A program made the translations under genes and the position numbers. A DNA stretch of 64,000 bases from Oscillospiraceae bacterium (GTDB taxonomy: Bacteria > Bacillota > Clostridia > Oscillospirales > Acutalibacteraceae). The notes beneath the pieces are model-generated. The model was not told the DNA's origin, ran no database searches, and was given only the letters and a program-made list of their open reading frames with translations. Below are positions 57,416 through 64,000 of this stretch, in pieces. Each line of letters starts with the position of its first letter. Position 1 is the stretch's first letter. The stretch spans positions 1 to 64,000 of the forward strand of contig SVOV01000001.1 in assembly GCA_015066205.1 (NCBI GenBank), read 5' to 3'.

Positions 57416-58714
57416 ATGAAAACAGCAAAAAGCATACTCTCCCTTATTCTTTCTTTCAGCCTTATTTTAACTCTTATGATTCCCGCCTTTGCGGCAGAGG
57501 ATGACGGACTTCTCGGCTGGGAAGATCTTACCGAAAATGAATATCCCTTTGTTTTTGTCCACGGTATGGGCGGCTGGGGTGCATATGAAGAAAATGCTCC
57601 TATGCCTTATTGGGGCGGTATGGGCTTTGACGGACTTAAGATGAGCACAAGCGATACAAATATCGTTGATATTCTTAATTCCTACGGTGTTGAAACCTAT
57701 GAAGCCTCCGTCGGCCCCTTTTCAAGTGCCTGGGACAGAGCCTGTGAATTATATGCCCAGCTTACGGGTACGGTGGTCGACTACGGTGAGGCTCATTCCA
57801 AGGAGCATAATCACGAGCGCTACGGCTATTCCTATGAGGGCAAGGCTCTTATGGGTGAAAACTGGGATCTTACAACTCCCATCAATATTATGGGACACTC
57901 CTTCGGCGGCCCCACAGTACGCCTTTTTGCTTCTCTTATGTACTACGGTGACGAGGCAGAAACGGCAGCTACAGGCGAAGAAACCTCCCCTCTTTTCAAG
58001 GGCGGTCACGATGTCATCCATTCCTGCACGACCTTCTCAAGCCCCAATGACGGAACACCCATTGCGGATTTTCTTGTTGACCTCAAGCTTATCGCTCTTA
58101 TTGCCTTTGCGGGAAATCTTCTCGGCACTCTCTTCGGCGATAATGTTATGATGTGGTCGCTTCGCTTCGGCCATTTCGGAATTACTCCTCCCGAGGGTCA
58201 GGACAGAGCAAAGTTCAGCATCAGAAATATCGTAAATTTCTATAATGCAAACGATAACTGCGGCTATGATATGACCATTGACGGTGCAAGGAAGCTCAAC
58301 GAAAAAATAAATGTTGCTCCCAATACCTACTATTATTCATACACAGCCATTGCAACAGAGGAAAATGCTCTTGGTATGCAGCAGCTTCAGACCGCATCCC
58401 TCTTCTCCTTCTCATCCCTTGTCTTAAGCCTTTATGAGGGTAAGACTCTTGACGGCGTTGAAATGACAAAGGAATGGGCAATAAGCGACGGTATCGTGCC
58501 TTACGCCAGTGCAAAATGTCCGATGAAGGATCTCGGTACGGCAAAGAGCTATTCCGAGGCTATGGCAAACGGTGAAGAGATACTTCCCGGCAGATGGTAT
58601 ATGATGGATCCTCTTATGGATTTCCAGCACGCAAGCTATATGGGCACCATCGGCTGGCCTACCTCCGTTGAGGATTTCTATACAAGCTATATCAATATGG
58701 TAAACAGCAGATAA
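57416..58714 (+). CDS. Secreted lipase, family I.5-like
   Basis: This 432-residue lipase has a signal peptide (KTAKSILSLILSFSL, cut near AFA) and the family I.5 pattern: YPFVFVHGMGGWG near 43, VGPFSSAWDRACELYAQL near 100 and AHSKEHNHERYG near 130 (the zinc-site residues of Geobacillus-type lipases). MGHSFGGPTVRLFASL near 160 contains the nucleophilic Ser. SDGIVPYASA near 361 and FQHASYMG near 403 hold the other members of the triad. Such enzymes cut esters of long-chain fatty acids. It lies next to two small amphipathic peptides and a lipoprotein. AGCGGAGG precedes the ATG. Confidence 0.88.
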   Translation: MKTAKSILSLILSFSLILTLMIPAFAAEDDGLLGWEDLTENEYPFVFVHGMGGWGAYEENAPMPYWGGMGFDGLKMSTSDTNIVDILNSYGVETYEASVGPFSSAWDRACELYAQLTGTVVDYGEAHSKEHNHERYGYSYEGKALMGENWDLTTPINIMGHSFGGPTVRLFASLMYYGDEAETAATGEETSPLFKGGHDVIHSCTTFSSPNDGTPIADFLVDLKLIALIAFAGNLLGTLFGDNVMMWSLRFGHFGITPPEGQDRAKFSIRNIVNFYNANDNCGYDMTIDGARKLNEKINVAPNTYYYSYTAIATEENALGMQQLQTASLFSFSSLVLSLYEGKTLDGVEMTKEWAISDGIVPYASAKCPMKDLGTAKSYSEAMANGEEILPGRWYMMDPLMDFQHASYMGTIGWPTSVEDFYTSYINMVNSR

Positions 58715-58749
58715 TTTCTGTATTTTCCGCAGAACTTCGGCATATAATG

Positions 58750-58787
58750 ATTCAGCAGTATTTGTGTACTGCTGAATTGTTTTTTTT
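58750..58787 (+). terminator. Terminator of the lipase gene
   Basis: ATTCAGCAGTA (58750-58760) and its complement (58767-58777), then TGTTTTTTTT. Confidence 0.9.
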
Positions 58788-58872
58788 GTTGCTTAATTTC
58801 TTTACTTTTCCTGCGGACTTTGTTATAATCAATTTATAATTTATTTATAAATTTATTTTAGCGGTGATTATT

Positions 58873-59784
58873 ATGAAAATTATAAAAATGACAGCTCTTA
58901 TCCTCTGTTTTTCCTTGCTTTTTGCCTTGTCATCCTGTAAAAAGGATATCTCCTCTCCCGAAACCACTCTTCCCGAAGAAAATACGGGTGAGATGCAAAA
59001 CGGGGAACAGACAACGGTGCAGTATATCAATGAAGAAACCACGGCACCGACCGTTGTTGAAACCACAGCCCCCGCTGTTGAAACCACAGCCCCCGCCATT
59101 ATCGAAACCACGGCTCCCGCCGTAACGGAAGAGCAGACCGAAGCACCCTCAGAGCCCGCGGCAGAGGATGTATCGGCGTGGGATATTGAAAAAACAGTGG
59201 CATTTTATAAAGCGGCGGCAGAAAAAACAGGCTCAGCCGTCAGCTCCTCACAGATAGTTGAGCTTTCCGATATTTCCGTAAATAACGGAGCGCTCGGCGG
59301 AATGTTCAGCTTTGTCACTCCCGTGCTTTCAAAATTCCTCTCCTCAAAGGCAACCGTAACACAGGGGATCACGGGTGATTTTATGAAGCTTTGTGCAGAT
59401 GATGTCGTGTCTGCAAAAGCATATAAGGCGGCGGGCGGTACTGCTGTTGAAATTACTCTTAAGGAGCAGTCGGGCAATGCATCCGAAGGTACTGACGGAA
59501 GTGTAGCCCACGGAATTTCAATAGTCGGCGACCTCGGAAGTGTTATGACCCAGCTCAAGGGCGCGGGGCTTCCCATTGAAATTTCCGTCGAAAAGGCAAT
59601 CATCTCCTATTCCGAGCCCGTGATAAAGGTGATAGTGGACGAAAACGGCAGAATAATAAACGGCCGTTGGAGCTGTACTATGGAAATAAGCCTCTCTGAC
59701 TATACATTTGCGGGCGCAAAGGTTGATTCCACGAGAGTTGTGCTTAAAAATATAATAACCGTGAACGACGGTTTTAAGATTTGA
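58873..59784 (+). CDS. Lipoprotein with a Thr/Pro-rich linker
   Basis: This protein of about 303 residues starts with MKIIKMTALILCFSLLFALSS and a lipobox Cys, so it is anchored to the membrane outside the cell. A Thr/Pro/Ala linker with ETTAPAV-type repeats spans about 30-95. The C-terminal 200 residues form an alpha/beta domain with VAFYKAAAEKTG and EISVEKAIISYSEPVIKVIVD; I do not assign it. Gut Clostridia often have lipoproteins of this layout next to secreted hydrolases. The start at 58873 is chosen because GGTGAT lies six bases upstream; a GTG at 58864 is inside that site. Confidence 0.7.
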   Translation: MKIIKMTALILCFSLLFALSSCKKDISSPETTLPEENTGEMQNGEQTTVQYINEETTAPTVVETTAPAVETTAPAIIETTAPAVTEEQTEAPSEPAAEDVSAWDIEKTVAFYKAAAEKTGSAVSSSQIVELSDISVNNGALGGMFSFVTPVLSKFLSSKATVTQGITGDFMKLCADDVVSAKAYKAAGGTAVEITLKEQSGNASEGTDGSVAHGISIVGDLGSVMTQLKGAGLPIEISVEKAIISYSEPVIKVIVDENGRIINGRWSCTMEISLSDYTFAGAKVDSTRVVLKNIITVNDGFKI

Positions 59785-59787
59785 CAT

Positions 59788-59836
59788 AAACACCCCTTAT
59801 TGTGCAAAATACACAAAAAAGGGGTGTTTAAATTTT
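59788..59836 (+). terminator. Terminator after the lipoprotein gene
   Basis: AAACACCCCTT (59788-59798) pairs with AAGGGGTGTTT (59819-59829), then AAATTTTTT. Confidence 0.82.
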
Positions 59837-59960
59837 TTCCGCAAATCCACTTTGCCCTTGAATATCATTTTTTTAATATATATAATTAAGGTGTATGGCA
59901 ATAATGTGCTGTATGTCAGAATACAAATTTATATTTCAACAATGAAAGGTTGGTATTACT

Positions 59961-61049
59961 ATGGACAAGAAATTAAGAATCGGTATCATCGGTTGCGGCG
60001 GTATTGCAAACGGCAAGCATATGCCCAATCTCAAAAAGCTTGACGATAAGCTTGAATTGGTTGCTTTCTGTGACATCGTGCTTGAAAGAGCAGAAGCTGC
60101 AGCAAAGAAGTTCGGCACTGAAGATGCAAAGGTTTATGAAGATTATAAAGAGCTTCTCAAGGATGAAACTATTGATGTAGTACATGTTTGTACTCCCAAC
60201 CGTTCACATTCATTTATTACTATTGACGCTCTTGAAGCAGGTAAGCATGTTATGTGTGAAAAGCCCATGGCAAAGACCTATGCAGAGGGCAAGGCTATGC
60301 TCGAAGCTGCAAAGAGAACAGGCAAGAAGCTTACTATAGGCTATCAGAACCGTCAGTGCACGGAAAACCTTTATGTAAAGGATGCCTGCAGAGAAAACGA
60401 ATTCGGTGAGATCTACTATGCTCAGGCTCACGCTATCCGCCGCAGAGCAGTTCCCACCTGGGGCGTTTTCCTTAACGAATATGAGCAGGGCGGCGGTCCC
60501 CTTATCGACATCGGTACTCACGCTCTTGACCTTACTCTTTATATGATGGATAACTATGAGCCCAAGATGGTTGTAGGTAACACCTTCAGAAAGCTTGCCG
60601 ACCAGACAAATACGGCAAATGCATGGGGCGACTGGGATCCCGAAAAGTTCACTGTTGAAGATTCCGCCTTCGGTCACATCGTTATGAAGAACGGCGCAGT
60701 TGTTATGCTTGAAGCATCCTGGGCACTCAATGTTGCCGATGCTAACGAAGCCTGCTATACTCTCTGCGGTGTTGACGGCGGCGTTACAACAAAGGGCGAC
60801 CTTCGTGTAAACAAGGTCAAGCACGGCAGACAGGTAATAGAAACTCCCAACCTCAATGCAGGCGGCGTTGCTTTCTATGACGGTAAGAAGGGTGATGCTT
60901 CCGAGCTTGATATGTATCAGTGGATCAATGCTATCATCAACGATACAGATCCCTGTGTTCTTCCCGAGCAGGCTCTTTGCGTAACAAGAATCCTTGAAGC
61001 TATCTACACATCCGCAAAGACAGGCGAGCCCGTATATTTTGAAGACTGA
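59961..61049 (+). CDS. Gfo/Idh/MocA-family oxidoreductase
   Basis: This 362-residue NAD(P)-dependent enzyme has the Rossmann loop IGIIGCGGIANGKHMPNL at the start and the CEKPMAKT motif near 97. RRRAVPTWGVFLNE near 155 and LIDIGTHALDL near 180 follow the family pattern for sugar binding. Family members oxidise or reduce cyclic sugars and inositols. AAAGGTTGG precedes the ATG. It starts a three-gene set with two sugar isomerase/epimerase-like proteins, a common pairing for inositol or uronate breakdown. Confidence 0.9.
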   Translation: MDKKLRIGIIGCGGIANGKHMPNLKKLDDKLELVAFCDIVLERAEAAAKKFGTEDAKVYEDYKELLKDETIDVVHVCTPNRSHSFITIDALEAGKHVMCEKPMAKTYAEGKAMLEAAKRTGKKLTIGYQNRQCTENLYVKDACRENEFGEIYYAQAHAIRRRAVPTWGVFLNEYEQGGGPLIDIGTHALDLTLYMMDNYEPKMVVGNTFRKLADQTNTANAWGDWDPEKFTVEDSAFGHIVMKNGAVVMLEASWALNVADANEACYTLCGVDGGVTTKGDLRVNKVKHGRQVIETPNLNAGGVAFYDGKKGDASELDMYQWINAIINDTDPCVLPEQALCVTRILEAIYTSAKTGEPVYFED

Positions 61050-61061
61050 TGAGGTAATAAA

Positions 61062-61793
61062 ATGAAGCTTGCTGTTCAGTTATATTCTCTCCGCCATCAT
61101 ATGGAAAACGGAGAAAACTTTCTCGATATACTTAAAAAGGTAAAGGAGCTCGGCTTCGACGGTGTCGAATTCGCAGGCTTCCACGGCTACAGTGCCGAGG
61201 AGCTTAAAAAGGCTCTTGATGAGCTGGGTCTTGTTGCCGTAGGCGCTCATATGGGGCTTGACGATTTCAGAGAGGAAAATCTTGCTTCTACCCTCGAAAA
61301 GGGCAGAATTCTCGGTGCAAAAACTCTCGGAATCGGCGGTGCGGACACAAAAACAGAAACCTCTCTCAATGAGGTAATTGAGGTTATGGGCAATGCCGAC
61401 AAGGAAGCGGCAAAATACGGAATGTGTGTTTATTTCCATAACCACACGGAGGAATTCAAAGAGCCCCTCTTCAATACCGTTCCCGGAACTGTTTTTGAAA
61501 GACTTTCTGCTGCCTGCCATATGCAGATAGATACCTACTGGTCCTTCCACGCAGGAAAAGAGAATTATTCTCTTATTTCCGAATATAAGGACAGAATTCC
61601 CCATCTTCACATCAAGGACGGTCTTGACGGCCATCCCATGGCTCTCGGCGAGGGAAACAATGACCTTGCTACGGTTGTGAAGGCTGCAAAGGACAACGGA
61701 ATCGAATGGCTCATTCTCGAAAATGACGATCCCGTACCCGACGGTATTGCAGATATCACAAGAAGTATGTTCTGGCTTAAGGAAAATGTATAA
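61062..61793 (+). CDS. Sugar phosphate isomerase/epimerase-like protein, first copy
   Basis: This 243-residue TIM-barrel protein has VQLYSLRHHMENGENF and GFDGVEFAGFHGYS at the start, YFHNHTEEF near 125 and LHIKDG near 185. These give the Glu, His and Asp metal-site residues of xylose isomerase-like barrels. It follows the oxidoreductase by 12 bases, with GAGGTAATAA before the ATG. The substrate is probably a keto-sugar made by its neighbour. Confidence 0.88.
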   Translation: MKLAVQLYSLRHHMENGENFLDILKKVKELGFDGVEFAGFHGYSAEELKKALDELGLVAVGAHMGLDDFREENLASTLEKGRILGAKTLGIGGADTKTETSLNEVIEVMGNADKEAAKYGMCVYFHNHTEEFKEPLFNTVPGTVFERLSAACHMQIDTYWSFHAGKENYSLISEYKDRIPHLHIKDGLDGHPMALGEGNNDLATVVKAAKDNGIEWLILENDDPVPDGIADITRSMFWLKENV

Positions 61794-61850
61794 TTTTTTG
61801 TTTTGAAATCCGAATTCCGGATCATGAATTATATTTACGGAGGAAATATA

Positions 61851-62816
61851 ATGAAATTAGGTGTTTTTACCACACTTTTAAGTAATCTCTCTCTTGAAGA
61901 GTCACTTAAGTATTTTACCTCTCTCGGCATTGAAATGGTTGAGATAGGTGTAGGCGGCTATCCGGGAAATGCTCACGCCGATCCCGAGGTGCTTCTCAAT
62001 GACGAAAAGGCTTTTGAGGAATTTCAGGCACTTATAAAGAAATATAATGTTGAAATATCCGCTCTTTCCTGTCATTCAAACCCCGTTCATCCCAATAAGG
62101 AAGAGGCTGCAGAGGCTGATAAGACCATCAGAAATGCTATTCTTCTTGCAGAAAAGCTCGGTCTTCATCAGATCAATACCTTCTCAGGCTGTCCCGGTGA
62201 CCACGAGGGCGCAAAATATCCTAACTGGGTAACCTGCCCCTGGCCCAACGATTTCCTTTCAATTCTCGACTGGCAGTGGAATGAGGTGCTCATTCCCTAT
62301 TGGAAAAACCTTGTTGCCTTTGCAAAGGAGCATGGCGTAAATAAAATTGCTCTCGAAATGCACCCCGGCTTCTGCGTTTATAACACAGATACTCTTCTTC
62401 GTCTTCGCGAGGCGGTAGGCCCCGAGATCGGCGCAAACTTTGACCCCAGCCACCTTATCTGGCAGGGTATGGAGCCTGTTGCAGTTATCCGCGCTCTCGG
62501 AGATGCTATTTTCCATGTTCACGCCAAGGATACAAGAATTGATAAATACAACACCGCAAGAACAGGCGTTCTTGATACCAAGCTTTACAGCGACGAGATA
62601 AACCGTTCATGGATATTCCGTTCTGTAGGCTACGGAAATGACGAGCTTTACTGGAAGGACATCATTTCCAATCTCCGTCTTGTAGGCTATGACTGGGCTC
62701 TCTCCATCGAGCACGAGGATTCCCTTATGAGCCAGAACGAGGGCCTCAGCAAGGCAGTAGGCACCCTCAAAAACTGCCTCATAACAGAGCCCACCACCGC
62801 TGCCTGGTGGATATAA
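61851..62816 (+). CDS. Sugar phosphate isomerase/epimerase-like protein, second copy
   Basis: This 321-residue TIM-barrel protein has KLGVFTTLLSNLSLEE at the start, ALEMHPGFCVYN near 162, and NFDPSHLIWQGMEP near 200 with VHAKDTRID near 224 as metal ligands. It differs from the first copy by longer loops. The ATG at 61851 has GGAGGAAA upstream; the longer frame from 61803 covers a CCGAATTCC repeat fragment (61806-61820) and is rejected. It ends one base before array C. It probably works with the other two genes. Confidence 0.88.
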   Translation: MKLGVFTTLLSNLSLEESLKYFTSLGIEMVEIGVGGYPGNAHADPEVLLNDEKAFEEFQALIKKYNVEISALSCHSNPVHPNKEEAAEADKTIRNAILLAEKLGLHQINTFSGCPGDHEGAKYPNWVTCPWPNDFLSILDWQWNEVLIPYWKNLVAFAKEHGVNKIALEMHPGFCVYNTDTLLRLREAVGPEIGANFDPSHLIWQGMEPVAVIRALGDAIFHVHAKDTRIDKYNTARTGVLDTKLYSDEINRSWIFRSVGYGNDELYWKDIISNLRLVGYDWALSIEHEDSLMSQNEGLSKAVGTLKNCLITEPTTAAWWI

Positions 62817-62966
62817 GCAAACGCAGAGCGTTTGCAGTGATATTTGTTTCTTTGAAACAAGTGATATTGCCCTCAGGGCAGTGATATTCATTCCTTTCGG
62901 AATGAGTGATATATTTTCCTGCGGAAAATGTGAAGGAAGGCTTCGCCTTGCTCCGCTTCGCTCTAT
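62817..62966 (+). repeat. GTGATAT hairpin array, copy C
   Basis: It begins at the base after the stop codon with GCAAACGC-AGA-GCGTTTGC. GTGATAT linkers separate TTGTTTC-TTT-GAAACAA, TGCCC-TCA-GGGCA, TCATTCC-TTTC-GGAATGA and ATTTTCC-TGC-GGAAAAT, and the end module follows. The second and third units equal those of array B except for loop bases; the fourth differs. Confidence 0.92.
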
Positions 62967-62975
62967 AATAAATTT

Positions 62976-63017
62976 CGGCACGGGATTCTCTGTAAAGAGT
63001 TCCGTGCCGTTTTTTTA
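62976..63017. terminator. Terminator between the isomerase set and the metallophosphoesterase
   Basis: CGGCACGG (62976-62983) pairs with CCGTGCCG (63002-63009) with an inner TTCTC/GAG pairing, then TTTTTTT on the plus strand. It overlaps the end of the convergent gene. Confidence 0.82.
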
Positions 63018-64000
63018 TTCAACCGTAATTGTTTTGTCCAGAAGGGTATCGCCCTCGGTGTTTATGGTCAGCATTCTTATTTTGCCGTTTTCGAGGGTCA
63101 GGCTTGAGGCTGCCCAGCTGTCAGAGTATCTTCCGCAGGCTACAAAGGCGGGGGGAGAGGTTTCTATGAAACGGCTTATGTGATAGTGGCCTCCTATAAG
63201 AAGACCGAAGCCCAGAGCCTTAAAGGGAGAAAGCCAGTCCCGTCTGAAATGCTGATTTATTCCCGGATGATGGCAGAAAACCAGCTTGTATTTTCCCGTG
63301 AACTGCTCCTTTTTAAGGGAGCTTATCCATTTATATTCCTTTTCGCGGTAGGTGTGAAAATCTATAAGACCGCTGTATTCGCTGTGATCGTCCTCCTTGT
63401 CCTCACCCGAATCGAGAACAACAGCGGAAATACCGCCGAAATCAAAGGTAAAATAAAATTCACCCGTTGCCGTGGGAAAATATTTCAACAGCTGAGAGGC
63501 GAATTCACCTCTTGTTTCGTGGTTTCCTCTTGTGTAAACCACGGGAACAGTGCCTCCCGAAAGCTCGGCGGCGTCAGAAAGTATATTTTTCGTGAATTTC
63601 TCTTTTTTCATAAAGTTTGAGGTAATGTCGCCCAGCATTACCACCATATCATAGTCTTCCTTGAAAAATGCGAGGGACTTTCTCATCAAAGCTTCTTTTT
63701 CGTGAATATCCGTTATCAAAAGAAGCTTTATCCTGTCTTCCTTTTCTTCACCCTTGAATCTTACGGGAGCGGTTTCGGCACAGCCTCCCTTTATTGCTGA
63801 ATAGTCATACTTGAAAGGCACATGCTGACTTCCGACGGAATAGTAATTTCCCCGAAGCACATTTTTGGGGACCTTTACAACATGAACGGTATCGTGGGTC
63901 GCAATTATTCCCGCGGGGGAGTCATAATATATCTTATCTCCGCTTTCAGTCTGAACTCTGACATAGCCGCTGCCCTTGAGCTCGCTCTCAAAGATTACTA
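63015..64000 (-). CDS. Metallophosphoesterase, cut at its N-terminus by the window edge
   Basis: The calcineurin-like motifs are TDIHE (D-x-H), LGDITSN (GD), RGNHETRG (GNHE), FCHHPGIN and GGHYH, all in order. They bind two metals in enzymes that cut phosphoesters. The frame stays open without a stop from 63015 to the window end, so the protein is longer than the 281 residues counted from the GTG at 63860. The upstream part looks like a beta domain (YVRVQTESGDKIYYDS). The true start lies outside. Substrate unknown. Confidence 0.87.
   Translation of the reverse strand, partial: VIFESELKGSGYVRVQTESGDKIYYDSPAGIIATHDTVHVVKVPKNVLRGNYYSVGSQHVPFKYDYSAIKGGCAETAPVRFKGEEKEDRIKLLLITDIHEKEALMRKSLAFFKEDYDMVVMLGDITSNFMKKEKFTKNILSDAAELSGGTVPVVYTRGNHETRGEFASQLLKYFPTATGEFYFTFDFGGISAVVLDSGEDKEDDHSEYSGLIDFHTYREKEYKWISSLKKEQFTGKYKLVFCHHPGINQHFRRDWLSPFKALGFGLLIGGHYHISRFIETSPPAFVACGRYSDSWAASSLTLENGKIRMLTINTEGDTLLDKTITVE

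Overview
The window looks like a chromosome segment of a spore-forming, low-to-mid GC Bacillota, most likely a gut-type member of Clostridia in or near the Oscillospiraceae. The reasons are near-universal AGGAGG/GAGGTGA ribosome binding sites with frequent TTG and GTG starts, sigmaA-type promoters, an IreB-family protein, a spoVAE gene, a TPP riboswitch, tungsten enzymes, and Clostridia-type small membrane and Cys-rich secreted proteins. No taxonomic marker beyond one tRNA is present, so this placement is an inference.

Layout. 1-9.6 kb: the edge of an IS3-like transposase, an SLC45-like transporter, a very large protein that looks like a catalytically dead P-type ATPase, rlmB, and a glycosyltransferase/B12-radical-SAM pair. 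9.6-16.4 kb: a polytopic membrane protein, an intracellular CE15-like esterase, an acyltransferase-like/SGNH pair, a secreted ceramidase-like protein, and a DUF2798 membrane protein behind a structured terminator leader. 16.4-21.1 kb: a small conserved protein behind a second structured leader, a HepT/MntA-type toxin-antitoxin pair whose antitoxin carries an XRE HTH and two identical palindromic operators, then membrane and IreB-like genes. 21.2-29.1 kb: a GH35 beta-galactosidase, a TIM-barrel protein, and a 1152-residue secreted Cys-rich repeat protein. 29.1-33.4 kb: an accessory, repeat-rich stretch built around an initiator tRNA-Met gene, with several partial copies of its 3' end, about 300-bp direct repeats, an AT-rich insert and a broken HEPN gene.

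33.6-41.6 kb: a phosphodiesterase-like gene, a TPP riboswitch driving a thiamine/HMP uptake operon (thiamine-binding protein, permease, binding protein, ATPase), an XRE membrane regulator, an iron alcohol dehydrogenase and a GNAT. 41.7-54.5 kb: a flavin/Rieske oxidoreductase followed by a tungsten module. It holds an aldehyde:ferredoxin oxidoreductase with its MoaD-like neighbour, a ThiF/MogA pair, and a divergent tupABC-moeA-moeA::PBP-moaC-moaA-MOSC operon behind a candidate Moco/Tuco riboswitch. The genes fit together as tungstate import, pterin synthesis, metal insertion and an AOR that uses the cofactor. 54.7-64 kb: a MATE pump bounded by inverted repeats, spoVAE, two paralogous 38-39 residue peptides, a family I.5-like lipase, a lipoprotein, a three-gene sugar oxidoreductase/isomerase set, and a metallophosphoesterase that runs off the right edge.

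The most unusual signal is non-coding. Gene 3' ends carry arrays in which a constant short linker (GTGATAT, or AGCTAAAT) alternates with short perfect palindromes of changing sequence, usually with a 3-nt TGC or TTC centre. One related family is a roughly 155-bp element present twice, nearly identical and inverted. One array contains a palindrome that reads through the stop codon of the upstream gene.
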